A stretch of 64,000 bases of DNA, from the NCBI GenBank assembly GCA_028583605.1, contig CM053328.1, positions 6,227,804 to 6,291,803 on the forward strand. Direction: 5' to 3'. The notes under the pieces are model-generated. The model was given only the letters and a program-made list of their open reading frames with translations. It made no database searches and was not told the origin of the DNA. Each line of letters starts with the position of its first letter. Within the stretch, counting starts at the first letter, position 1. The position numbers and the translations under genes were made by a program. Origin of the DNA: Dastarcus helophoroides. Taxonomy: Eukaryota; Arthropoda; Insecta; Coleoptera; Bothrideridae. Of this stretch, positions 25,157 through 35,459 are shown in pieces.

Positions 25157-25946
25157 TTTGTATTTTGTATTTCGTATTTCGTATTTCGTATTTCGTATTT
25201 CGTGTTTCGTGTTTCGTATTTCGTATTTCGTGTTTCGTGTTTCGTGTTTCGTGTTTCGTATTTCGTATTTCGTATTTCGTATTTCGTATTTCGTATTTCG
25301 TATTCGTATTTCGTATTTCGTATTCGCGTTTCGCGTTTCGCGTTTCGCGTTTCGCGTTTCGCGTTTCGCGTTTCGCGTTTCGCGTTTCGCGTTTCGCGTT
25401 TCGCGTTTCGCAATTCGCAATTCGCAATTCGCAATCGCGTTTCGTATTTCGTATTTCGTATTTCGTATTTCGTATTTCGTATTTCGTATTTCGTATTTCG
25501 TATTTCGTATTTCGTATTTCGTATTTCGTATTTCGTACTTCGTATTTCGTATTTCGTATTTCGTATTTCGTATTTCGTATTTCGTATTTCGTATTTCGTA
25601 TTTCGTATTTCGTATTTCGTATTTCGTATTTCGTATTTCGTATTTCGTATTTCGTATTTCGTATTTCGTATTTCGTATTTCGTATTTCGTATTTCGTATT
25701 TCGTATTTCGTATTTCGTATTTCGTATTTCGTATTTCGTATTTCGTATTTCGTATTTCGTATTTCGTATTTCGTATTTCGTATTTCGTATTTCGTATTTC
25801 GTATTTCGTATTTCGTATTTCGTATTTCGTATTTCGTATTTCGTATTTCGTATTTCGTATTTCGTATTTCGTATTTCGTATTTCGTATTTCGTATTTCGT
25901 ATTTCGTATTTCGTATTTCGTATTTCGTATTTCGTATTTCGTATTT
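25157..25946. repeat. GTATTTC heptamer satellite array with variant blocks
   Basis: About 110 copies of a 7-bp unit. Order along the + strand: GTATTTC, a mixed GTGTTTC/GTATTTC zone (about 25203-25265), GTATTTC with two 6-bp slips, a pure GCGTTTC block (about 25325-25405), four GCAATTC-type units (25407-25434), then GTATTTC almost unbroken to the end. The long open frames on both strands (YFVFRIS-like or KYEIRNT-like) are products of the 21-bp super-period and are not genes. Confidence 0.97.
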
Positions 25947-26640
25947 TAGCGGGATGATAACGCGAAACGATCAGTTTGCCCCCATGCAAAATCATTAAAC
26001 GCACCTAAAGAAATTTCCACTTGAAAAAAGACAGAATTGTCAAAACAATAGGAAATATATTCAATATTCAAAAAAGGTTAAAATTTTCAAGAAAAAGTCA
26101 AACTATTTAAAACGAGTTGAAATTTTTAAAACGCTAAAAAATTTCCAAAGTCGAAAAAAAGTTGTAAATTAAAAAAAAATACCACCTTTGAAAAAGAGCT
26201 AAATGTTCAAAAATGCCAAAAGTAAAAATCTGAATTAATAAAGTCCATAATTCTCAAAAAAGTTGAATCGTTGAGACAAAGTCGTAATTGATTAATACAA
26301 AATCATCATTTTCAAAAAAAGGCGAAATTGAAATGAAAATGCCGAAATTTTCAATAAAACCCGCAATTAAAGATCGAAATTTCGGGTTTAAACCCTAAAG
26401 TGTTCGAAAAATTGACGTTACATTGAAATTATAAAAAGAATGTTTATTTATAGAAAAATGTTCGGCTGTAAAATCGAAATATCAAAAATATTTTTTGGTT
26501 AATTAAAAATTAAAATAAAATCAACATTTCTAGCCTTTGGCTTTTTTAAAATTTTTAAATCAAATTATTAGTTAAATCTTCTAAAAAAATCAACAATATC
26601 CTGTCCAATATTTGAAAATGTATTATTTACTGTTAATAAT
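25947..26640. other. A-rich intergenic sequence upstream of the tRNA terminator
   Basis: Begins with a short unique piece (25947-26010), then A-rich degenerate repeat words. No gene is visible. Confidence 0.45.
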
Positions 26641-26651
26641 AGCAAAAAAAG

Positions 26652-26661
26652 AAAAAAAAAA
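26652..26661 (-). terminator. RNA polymerase III terminator of tRNA-Pro
   Basis: Ten consecutive T on the minus strand begin five nucleotides beyond the tRNA 3' end. This is a strong pol III stop signal. Confidence 0.9.
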
Positions 26662-26666
26662 GTTCT

Positions 26667-26738
26667 GGGCTCGTCCGGGATTTGAACCCGGGACCTCCCG
26701 CACCCTAAGCGGAAATCATACCCCTAGACCAACGAGCC
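26667..26738 (-). tRNA. tRNA-Pro (anticodon AGG)
   Basis: 72-nt cloverleaf on the minus strand. The acceptor arms GGCTCGT and ACGAGCC pair fully. The anticodon arm is TCCGC-TTAGGGT-GCGGG (one G-U pair), with anticodon AGG at 26704-26706, reading CCU and, as inosine, CCC and CCA proline codons. The A box (TGGTCTAGGGG) and B box (GGTTCAAATCC) of the internal pol III promoter are intact. The discriminator is C, CCA is not encoded, and there is no intron. It looks functional and stands alone among repeats. Confidence 0.96.
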
Positions 26739-27059
26739 ATGTTAAAGCGAGTTCCTATTTAATGTAATTATCTTATGTTTCAGCAAATTTAGTTGCAAAT
26801 GGACAAATTTCTATATTCTGTGACTGAATCATCTATTCGTAAATGTGCTATAACAAAATTACCACTTGTTCTTGCAATAGCAATGGTCTAGTAGCTAGTA
26901 AATAGGCAATGCCTACAAAGTCGAAAGTTCAAGGAACAGCATTAACATTTTTTAGTTAAATTCGAATATTCAGCTTTTCACAATTTTGATAAATGAAGAA
27001 AATTTCCAGTTTTAAATTAGAAAGGAGGTTTAAAAAAATGAAACGTCCAAAACACTGCT
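26739..27059. other. Unique sequence upstream of tRNA-Pro
   Basis: AT-rich, non-repetitive DNA flanking the tRNA 5' end. I see nothing further in it. Confidence 0.4.
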
Positions 27060-30000
27060 GAAATATTGAGTTGATATTTTGAAAAATGTCGAAAGTTTGT
27101 AAAAGGTCTAGTTCTTTATTTTAAAATGTTTAAAATAAGTTAACATTCAGAAAAACGAAATTTTGAAAGCAGTAGAAACTTCGAAAAACGTGAATATTTT
27201 AAAATATCAAAATTTTCATAAAAACTTCTAAGAACAAAAATTGGGGAATCGCCTAAAAATTTGAAATTTTGAAAAAGATCAATAATATTAACAGAGATCA
27301 AAACTATCAAAACAATTCGAAATTTTCAAAAGGTCAAAAATTCTAGAAAAATTAAAAAATCAAAGTTTTTAAATTCCGATTTTTTTAAATAAGCCAAAAA
27401 GAAAAAAGTTTTGAAAAAAGTGAAAACTTTGAAAAAAGTGGAAATTATAAAATGCTGAAATTTTCAAAACAAAAACTTGTGATAAAATTGAAAATTGCCA
27501 GAAAATTTGAAATTCTGGAAGAGATCATAAATGTCATTAAAGTTCAAAATTATCAGAACAAGCCAACATTTTCTAAAAGTCAAAAGAAAAGTGATATTTT
27601 GAAAAAAATCGAAATTTTGTTTTTTTTTAAATTTTTGGAAGAAGTCAAAATTTTGAGAAACGAAATTTTGAAAATTGAGACTTTGAAAACTTACTTACTT
27701 TAAAATATTAAAATTTTCATGAAAACTTCTTTAAAAAATGGGGAATTAATTAAGAATTTGAAATTTTGAAAAAGGTCAATAAGTCAATAAAAGTCAAAAT
27801 TATCAAAAAAACTCGCAATTTTCGAAAAGTCGAAAAGAAAAATTATAAAATCGAAGTTCTTAAACTCAGAATTTTTTAAATAGATCAAAATGAAAAAGGG
27901 TTTTGAAAAATGTGAAAACTTTGAAAAAAGTGGAAATTCTAAAATGGTGAAATTTTCAAAAAAAAACTTGTTAAAAACTAAGAATTGCTAAAAAATTTGG
28001 CACCTTGAAAAACATAAAAAATGACAGTAAAGATCTAAATTATCAGGAAAAGCCAAAACTTTAAAAAATCAAAAACAAGTTGATATTTTGAAAAAAAATC
28101 GATATTTTGTAAAATGTCGAGTTCTTTATTTTGAAAGTTTTTAAACAAGTCAAAATTTTGCGAAACGAAATTTTGAAAGAAGTGGAAACTGAAACATTTA
28201 CTTAGTTTTAAATATTAAAATTTTCATAAAAGCTTCTAAAACAAATGGGAAATCGCCAAAAAAATTTAAATTTTGAAAAAAGTGAAAAATATCAATAAAG
28301 GTCAATATTATCAAAAAAGTCGAAATTTTCGAAGTCAAAAATTCAAAAAAAAATCAAAATTTTTAAATTTATAATTTTTCTAATAGAGCAGAAGGAAAAA
28401 AATTTTGAAAAAAGTTAAAACTTTGAAAAAAGTAGAAATCCTAAAATGTTGATATTTGAAACAAAAAATTGTAAAAAAATTGACAATTCCCAAAAAATTT
28501 GAAGTTTTGAAAGAGATTAAAAATATCATTGAGGATCAAAGTTATCAGAAAAAACCCAAATTTTCAAAAAAGTCAAGAATGTTGATTTTTGAAAAAAAAT
28601 CTAAATTTTGTAAAAAGTCGAGTTTTTTATTTTGACATAAATGTCAAGACTAAGAAAAGAAAATTGTATTTCGAAATTTTTGAAATAAGTCAAAATTTTG
28701 AAAAACGAAATTTTGGAAGAAGTGGAAATATCGAAAAACGTAAATATTTTAAGATATTATCACAAAAACTTATAAAAAAAATGGGAAATCCCAGAAAAAT
28801 TTTATATTTTGAAAAATGTCAATAAAGGCCAAAATTATTAAAAACATCGAAATTTTCAAAAAGTCGAAAAATTCAAGAAAAATTAAAATAGTCGAAATTT
28901 TTAATTTATAAATTTTTTAAACAAGCCAAATCAAAAAAAAGTTTTAAAATAAGTGAAAACTTTTAAAAAAATGGAAATTCTAAAATGTTGAAATTTTCAA
29001 AAAGCAACTTGTAAAACAATTGAGAATTACCAAAAAATCTGAAAGTTTTGGAAGAAGAATCGAAAATGTCAAACGGTCATCAAAGGTCAGAATTCCAAAG
29101 TTAAAATTTTTCAAAAATTCGAAAAAGGTGATATTTTAAAAAAAATCGAAATTTTGTAACAAGTCGAGTTTTTCATTTTGAAATTTTTGAAACAAGTTAA
29201 GATTTTTAGAAGAAACGAAAATTTTAAAAAAAGTGGAATTTTTCAAAAACCAACATTAAAAATATTAAAATTTTATAAAAACTTCTTTAAAAATTCGAAA
29301 ATTGCCAAAACATTTTGTTTTGAAAAATATCAAAAATGTCAATGAAAGTCAAAAAATTATCAAAACAAAGTCAAAATTTTCAAAAAGTCGAAAGATGAAG
29401 AAAATTAGTAAAAATCGAAATTTTTAAATTCAAAATTTATTAAATAAGCCAAAATATAGGAAATATTGAAGAAAGTGAAAACTTTGATAAAGTTGAAAAT
29501 TCAAAAATGTGAAAATTTTCAAAAAATAATTTGTAAAAAAATTGAGAATTGCCAAAAAATCTGAAACTTTGAAAGAGAATCAATTTTGTAAAAAGTCCAG
29601 TTCTTTATTTTAAAATAAGTCAAGATTTATAAAAACGAAATTTTGAAAAAAAGAGGAATTTTTCAAAAAGCAACATATTTAAAATATTAAAATTTCCATA
29701 AAAACTTCTTTAAAAATTAGGAAATGGCTGAAATATTTTGTTTTGAAAAGGGTCAAAAATGTCAATAAAAGTCAAAAAAATTATCAAATCAAAAGTCAAA
29801 ATTTTCAAAAAGTCTAAAAATTAGGAAAATGTTTAAAAATCGAAATTTTTAAATTCAGAATTTATTAAATAAGCCAAAATGAAGAGAATATTGAAAAAAG
29901 TGAAAGATTTGAAAAAGTAGAAATTCAGAAATGTGGAAATTTTCAAAAAACAACTTGTAAAGAAATTGAGAATTGCCAAAAAATCTGAAATTTTAAAATA

Positions 30001-31280
30001 GAATCAAAATGTCATCAAAGGTCAGAAGTTGAAAAGTCAAAATTTTCAAAAAGTCAAAAAAGGTGATAGTTTGAAAAAAATCGAAATTTTGTAAAAAGTC
30101 GAGTTTTTTATTTTGAAATTTTTAAAACAAGTCAAGATTTTTAGAAACGAAATTTTGAAAAAGTGGAATTTTTCAAAAACCCAACATATTTAAAATATTA
30201 AAATTTTCATAAAAACTTATAATTAAAAATTAGGAAATTGCCAAAACATTTTGTTTTGAGAAAGGTCAAAAATGTCAATAAAAGTCAAAAAAATTATCAA
30301 ATCAAAGTCAAAATTTTCAAAAAGTCGAAAAATTAAGAAAATTTTCCAAAATCAAAATTTTTAAATCAGAATTTATTAAATAAGCCAATATGAAGGGAAT
30401 ATTGAAAAAAGTGAAAACTTTGAAAAAATAGAAATTCCAAAATGTGGAAATTTTCAAAAATCATCTGGTAAAAAAATTGAGAATTGCCAAAAAATCTGAA
30501 ACTGAAACCGAATCAAAATGTCATCAAAGGTCAAAATTCAAGTCATAATTTTCAAAAAGTCAAGAGAGCTGATATTTTGAAAAAAAATCGAAATTTTGTA
30601 AATAGTCGAGTTATTTATTTTGAAATTTTTGAAACAAGTCAAGATTTTTAGAAACGAAATTTTGAAAAAAGTGGAATTTTGCGAAACCTTACATATTTAA
30701 AATATTATTTTCATAAAAACTTCTTTAAAAAATTGGAAATTGCCAAAATATTTTGTTTTGAAAAAGGTCAAAAATGTCAATAAAAGTCAAAAAATTATCA
30801 AAACAAAGTCAACATTTTCAAAAAGTCGAAAAATTAAGAAAATATTCAAAAATCGAAATTTTTAAATCCATAATTTATTAAAGAAGCCAAAATCAAGAAA
30901 ATATTGAAAAAAGTAAAAACTTTGAAAAAGTAAGAATTCAAAAATGTGGAAATTTTCAAAAAACAACTTGTAAAGAAATTAAGAATTGTCAGAAAATCTG
31001 AAATTTTGGAAGAGATCAAAAATGCCATGAGAGGTCAAAATTATTAGAAGAAATAGAAATTTTAAAAAAGTCAAAAATTCCAGAAACACTTGAAACAAGT
31101 CAAGATTTATAGAATCGAAATATTTAAATTCACAAATTTTTGAATAAGCCAAAACAAAAGAATGCTTTGAAAAAGTGGAAACTTTGAAAAAGGTAAATAT
31201 TTTAAAATGTTGAAATTTAAAAAAAAGACGTTTCAAAAGAAACTTGAAGTCATCAAACATTATATTGATCAAACATTTTG
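27060..31280. repeat. ~505-bp tandem repeat, about eight diverged units
   Basis: The segment CATAAAAACTTCTWWAAA followed by GGRAATNGCC recurs near 27216, 27718, 28223, 28762, 29274, 29697, 30209 and 30713 (spacings 502, 505, 539, 512, 423, 512, 504). Each unit also carries GTCGAGTTNTTTATTTTGAAA and a GTGAAAACTTTGAAAAA segment. The top strand is A-rich. Open frames across it are interrupted and have repeat composition. Confidence 0.82.
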
Positions 31281-31295
31281 AAATTTTGGAAAAAG

Positions 31296-31405
31296 GTCAA
31301 ATACTTTAATAAAGGCCAAAATTTTTAAAAAAGGTAGAGATTCTGAAAAAGTCAAATACTTTAATAAAGGCCAACATTTTTAAAAACAGGTAGAGATTTT
31401 GAAAA
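31296..31405. repeat. 55-bp tandem duplication
   Basis: GTCAAATACTTTAATAAAGG starts at 31296 and again at 31351, and both copies continue through AGGTAGAGATTYTGAAAAA with few differences. Confidence 0.88.
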
Positions 31406-31632
31406 AGTCAAAAATTCGAAAAATGGTCACAATTTTGAAAAACGGTCGAATTTAAAAAAAAATAAAATCTAAAGAAAAGTGAAAATTTCCAATAAGAAAT
31501 TCAGAAAAGTTGAAATTTACAAAAAATACAATAAAATTAAAAAAACATGAGAAAATATCAAGATTTAAAAAAAATGGAGAGCCTGAAAGGAATCAGAATT
31601 TTAAAAAATTTAAAATTTTTAACAGATGCAAT
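31406..31632. other. A-rich intergenic sequence
   Basis: Low-complexity DNA before hairpin repeat copy B. Nothing else is visible. Confidence 0.35.
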
Positions 31633-31819
31633 ATTGAAATACAAATCTTATCTTTTGAAACCAAGAAAGATAAAAAAAAAACAACAAAGGCTGGTCTAAT
31701 GCGTTTCGATAGCCAAGCTATCATCTTCAGAGAGATACTATCTCTCGAAAGGCCTTAGAGCAACCTTTGTTGTGTTTTTTAATTTTTTTGGTTTCAGGGG
31801 ACAAGGTTTGTATTTCAAT
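31633..31819. mobile_element. Hairpin repeat PH, copy B (both arms, nearly full)
   Basis: Near-palindrome of 187 bp with terminal ATTGAAATACAAATCT and the matching GTTTGTATTTCAAT. The left arm carries, on the minus strand, the hammerhead-like core (CTGAAGATGATAGCTTGGCT then ATCGAAACGC). The right arm has lost that core and continues with TTAGAGCAACCTTTGTTGTG. An open frame running through it is an accident of the repeat. Confidence 0.82.
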
Positions 31820-31823
31820 TTTT

Positions 31824-31961
31824 ACTTCAAGTAGTGGTTAAACGTATAACTTGGAGACTTCAATCAGTGGATAAGCACGTAACTTGGAGACTTCAATACG
31901 TGCATCAGCGAATAACTTGAAAACTTCAATTAATGGATATGCGTGTAGCTTGGAGACTTCC
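31824..31961. repeat. 33-bp minisatellite, about four units (GGAGACTTC core)
   Basis: ACTTGGAGACTTC occurs at 31849, 31882, 31915 (as ACTTGAAAACTTC) and 31948, exactly 33 bp apart, with GTGGATAAGCACGTA-like sequence between. The reverse complement resembles the 33-bp unit at 55700-55840. Confidence 0.88.
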
Positions 31962-32335
31962 TATTAGGACTTTTAAGAATGACGATAATTCAGGGAAAAA
32001 TTATTGTACAGCGCCTGGAGGTAACTCAAATTAAAGTTAATTAACTTATATAAAAGAACCTCATGATATAATCGATAAAAAAAATTGAAGTCCGTGGATC
32101 TTTTTAAAGAAAAGCAAAAATTTGGTAAAAATGTCAGCCCATGGTTTTCTTACAATTAGCCAGAAAGTGCCATCGCTAAAATAATTTGAATTTTAGATCA
32201 GATAACTAGAAATTTGGAGCTTTAATTTGCTTTGTTTTATTTTTTTCTGTGACTCCTATTCTTTGGGTTACAGCCTTTGGAAAAATACCCAAAAATTTAA
32301 AAACATTTGTATATCCCTTAATTTTTGTGTCTATA
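31962..32335. other. Unique flank of the Tc1-like element
   Basis: AT-rich non-repetitive DNA. No gene is visible. Confidence 0.4.
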
Positions 32336-32758
32336 CAGGGTGTTACAAAAGTCCGGGCCGCTACTTCAGGAGCATATTCTACACATTAAAATATGAAAAA
32401 TGTTGAAATACATTTTTTTCTTTAAATTGCCTCCTAACGGAGATATGACCATTTAAAGATGGCGCCCCTAAAGTGGTTTTTTTATAACACAAAATGAACG
32501 GTTAGTAGCAAAGTCATGAAAATGGGCAAGCAGTTAAAGAATTGGATTAGGCATATTCTCATGTAACATACTTTTTGAATAAGCAGTAGCGTGGTGTGTA
32601 GGGGGTTGCCCGCGATTATTTTTTGCCGTAACTTTTTTGTATTGCAATATTTCGACACAAAAGTGCCATAATCGTAAAAGGCAACATTTTTTATACAAAA
32701 AAGGTACTCTTTCTCAAAGTCGCTAAAAGTAACCGTTTCCGAGAAAAAGGCGTTTAAA
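32336..32758 (+). repeat. Left terminal inverted repeat of the Tc1-like element
   Basis: Pairs with 34149-34571 from the CAGGGTGTT tip to CGTTTAAA. Differences are scattered substitutions, for example CCGGGCC versus CCAGGCC near the tip. Confidence 0.93.
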
Positions 32759-32975
32759 TAATCCTATCCCGTCTTCGAAATTCTAACTAATTTGTATAAG
32801 AAAAAATAAGTTGGTCATGCAAACTGATCGTAAAGAAAACAATTGTACTTGACAATATCTGCCAGAGATTGACGTTGTGTCACTGATAAAAGTTGGTCGT
32901 AAGCTGTAAACTTTAGCAGTTTTTGTTGTCAATAGTAAGTGTAGTAGTTTTTTAACCTTTCATTATTTTGATAAA

Positions 32976-34048
32976 ATGGACTATTCAAATCAAGAAATGG
33001 CCGATATGCATTTAATGTACGGGCTTGCAAATTGTAATCGTGCTGAAGCAAGACGGCTTTATGCTGAACGTTTTCCTAATAGACACCTACCAGGAGAAAA
33101 ATTGTTCCAGAAAATTCATGCTCGTTTATGTGAAACAGGAAATTTTGTTTTCAAAGGCGAACGTGTTGGAAGGCCAAACGCAGAAGCTGCTAATTTAGAG
33201 GAGCGTGTGCTTCAGCGAGTTGAAGAAGATCCATGTGTCAGCACTAGACAACTTGCTTTAGCCGAAGGAGTAAATCACGTAATTATCTGGCGAATTTTGA
33301 AATTTTACCAATTTTACCCCTATCATTTTCAAAGAGTGCAAGGGTTACTTGCTGCTGATTATCCTCCAAGAATAGAATTTTGCAACTGGCTATTGCATAA
33401 GATCGCTGAAAATGAGAACTTTCCATCGCTCATATTATTTACGGACGAAGCGGGTTTTACCAGAAACGGGATACTTAACTTTCACAACATGCATCAGTGG
33501 CAAGTTGAAAATTCCAATGCAGTTATTCAGTCGAGACATCAGCAACATTTTTCACTTAACATTTGGGGAGGAATAATAGGGGACTCTATAATTGGACCGT
33601 TTTTTTTTTACCTCATAGGTTAACAGGAGCATCATATAGACATTTTTTGCAAACAGAGTTACCCGTGTTACTTGAAAATGTTCCACTCATAACAAGACAG
33701 CGAATGTGGATAATGCACGATGGGGCACCTGCCCATTTTAGTGCAGTTGCTAGGGAATTTTTGAATAACAACTATCATCAACGATGGATAGGTCGAGGAG
33801 GTCCGATACCATGGCCAGCTAGGTCTCCTGACCTCAACCCACTCGATTTCTACTTATGGGGACATCTAAAGCAGATCGTCTACTCCACACCAGTTGAGAA
33901 TATCAATGATTTTCGTGAACGAATTGAAAATGGGTTCAACCAGATTCACAATACACCAGGCATTTGCGAAAGAGTAAGGAGTTCCCTTAGAAGACGAGCC
34001 GAGCAATGTATTGCTACAGGGGGCAGTAATTTCGAACACTTGCTTTGA
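32976..34048 (+). pseudogene. Transposase (DUF4817-HTH plus DDD catalytic domain), one frameshift
   Basis: Mobilises its own element by cut-and-paste DNA transfer in the nucleus. Residues about 5-58 (from SNQEMADMHLMYG to LCETGNF) match the DUF4817 helix-turn-helix. Residues about 72-118 form a second DNA-binding helical region. The catalytic acidic triad is visible: Asp in FTDEAGF (33444-33446), Asp in HDGAPAH (33719-33721) and Asp in SPDLNPLDFYLWG (33830-33832), the last two separated by 36 residues. The first frame starts at ATG 32976 and ends at 33623 just after a run of ten T (33600-33609). The correct reading continues from that run in another frame to TGA at 34048. GPFF followed by LPHRLTG in the second frame suggests that two T were gained, but loss of one T would also fit. 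Full length would be about 355 residues, normal for the group. Either a recent inactivating slip or a homopolymer sequencing error explains it. Confidence 0.93.
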
Positions 34049-34129
34049 TTTTTTTTTTCTTAATTTTGTACTATTTTTATATCAATGCTGTTAGTAGTGG
34101 ATAAATTAGAAATTTGCAAAACGAATTCT

Positions 34130-34135
34130 AATAAA
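34130..34135 (+). promoter_or_regulatory. Polyadenylation signal AATAAA of the transposase gene
   Basis: Canonical hexamer about 80 bp after the transposase stop codon and just before the right terminal repeat. Assigned by position only. Confidence 0.5.
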
Positions 34136-34148
34136 TGCAACAATTTTG

Positions 34149-34571
34149 TTTAAACGCTTTTTTCTCGGAAACGGTTACTTTTAGCGACTTTAAGAAAGAG
34201 TACCTTTTTTGTATAAAAAATGTTGCTTTTTACGATTATGACACTTTTGTGTCGAAATATTGCAATACAAAAAAGTTACGGCAAAAAATAATCGCGGGCA
34301 ACCCCCTACACACCACGCTACTGCTTATTTAAAAAATATGTTACATGAGAATATGCATAATCCAATTCTTTAACTGCTTGCCCAATTTCATGACTTTGCT
34401 ACTAACCGTTAACTTTTTGTAGTAAAAAAACCACTTTAGGGGCGCTATCTTTAAATGGTCATATCTCCTTTAGGAGGCAATTTAAAGAAAAAAATGTATT
34501 TCAACATTTTTCATATTTTAATGTGTAGAATATGCTCCTGAAGTAGCGGCCTGGACTTTTGTAACACCCTG
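34149..34571 (-). repeat. Right terminal inverted repeat of the Tc1-like element
   Basis: Reverse complement of 32336-32758. A short open frame running through it (34135-34332) is incidental. Confidence 0.93.
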
Positions 34572-34573
34572 TA

Positions 34574-35390
34574 TAGCATACCTACTTAAGCTAGTTTTCT
34601 CAAAGTCCAAAGCTTTACATTAAAGATGAGTAAAATAGAGTGTGCCCCAACTAAACATCTCGCATGACAAGTTAATTTTTTTTATTTGTCATTTGCTCTC
34701 CCAGCGCGTAAAAAGCTAAAATCGCCAGCTACTTAAAGCAGATTACACAAGCTTAAGTGCAAAACCTTCAATCCATTTCATAACAGATTGTTTCAGTAAA
34801 AAGCACATCTTGAGTAATTTCCGGTAATCAGTGCTAAACAAGTTGATAATGCGTGTGCCTAATGAAACCGCTAACAAGATCAACAGGTGATTTAATTTTC
34901 ATATTTATTTCTAACGTGACTTTGCCTTAATTGAAAAATCCAAACAATCTAATCGATTGCAATCGCCGCGATATTTCGCGGCAAAAGCTGAAAACCTAGG
35001 TTACCCGGTTTATTGAGCAATTCTCTATGAAAAACACCGTATCGGTGATAATTGCTGGTATTTCTTGGCGTACTGCTGATATAACTGATAAAACTCCCAA
35101 AGCTACCATTTTTACGCCTGTAAAATGGCCAAGAATGTGCCTTTTTAATTTAAGTAGACTTTGATTAAGACATTTATTTTAGTTAAAGTAGAGTTTCAGT
35201 AATTCCGACGATTTCAAATGACGTTAAAGGCAACTTTTAAATAGTAACGAGTGAAAATGTGTGTTTTTTTAAGGTTAAGGTTCGACTCTTAAATCATTGT
35301 TTAAAATTTAAAAAAAAACGTCCATAGATTTCGATCATTTTTTCCAGTGTTGCAATAATAATGTTCTTCTAGATAACTTAATTCTCTGAT
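34574..35390. other. Unique mixed-composition DNA, no gene recognised
   Basis: Ordinary-looking single-copy sequence. It includes a short perfect stem (GCCGCGA/TCGCGGC, 34965-34982, TATT loop) next to several TCGATT words. There is no open frame of note, and conserved non-coding DNA is possible. Confidence 0.4.
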
Positions 35391-35459
35391 GCATAGGCGT
35401 AGCTAGAATAGGCAAAGGGTAGGGCGCTTGCCCCCTCTGGCTCATGCAGCTAAAAATTT

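Larger units (their letters stand above)
32336..34571 (+). mobile_element. Tc1/mariner-superfamily transposon with 423-bp terminal inverted repeats
   Basis: 2236-bp element flanked by TA on both sides (32334-32335, 34572-34573), the target duplication of this superfamily. Termini are CAGGGTGTTACAAAAGTCC and its complement. The inverted repeats (32336-32758 and 34149-34571) are each 423 bp and match closely throughout. The interior holds one transposase gene (32976-34048) broken by a frameshift, with an AATAAA signal at 34130-34135 just before the right repeat. Near-identical arms and a single lesion indicate recent insertion. Confidence 0.95.

Noticed and set aside
4431..25946. CRISPR-like or telomeric arrays
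   Set aside because: Units are 7 bp with no spacers and do not match insect TTAGG or other telomere repeats. The context is eukaryotic.
25052..26004. Long frames up to 296 codons (KYEIRNT / YFVFRIS repeats)
   Set aside because: Products of the GTATTTC heptamer array, open in all three + phases and on the - strand.
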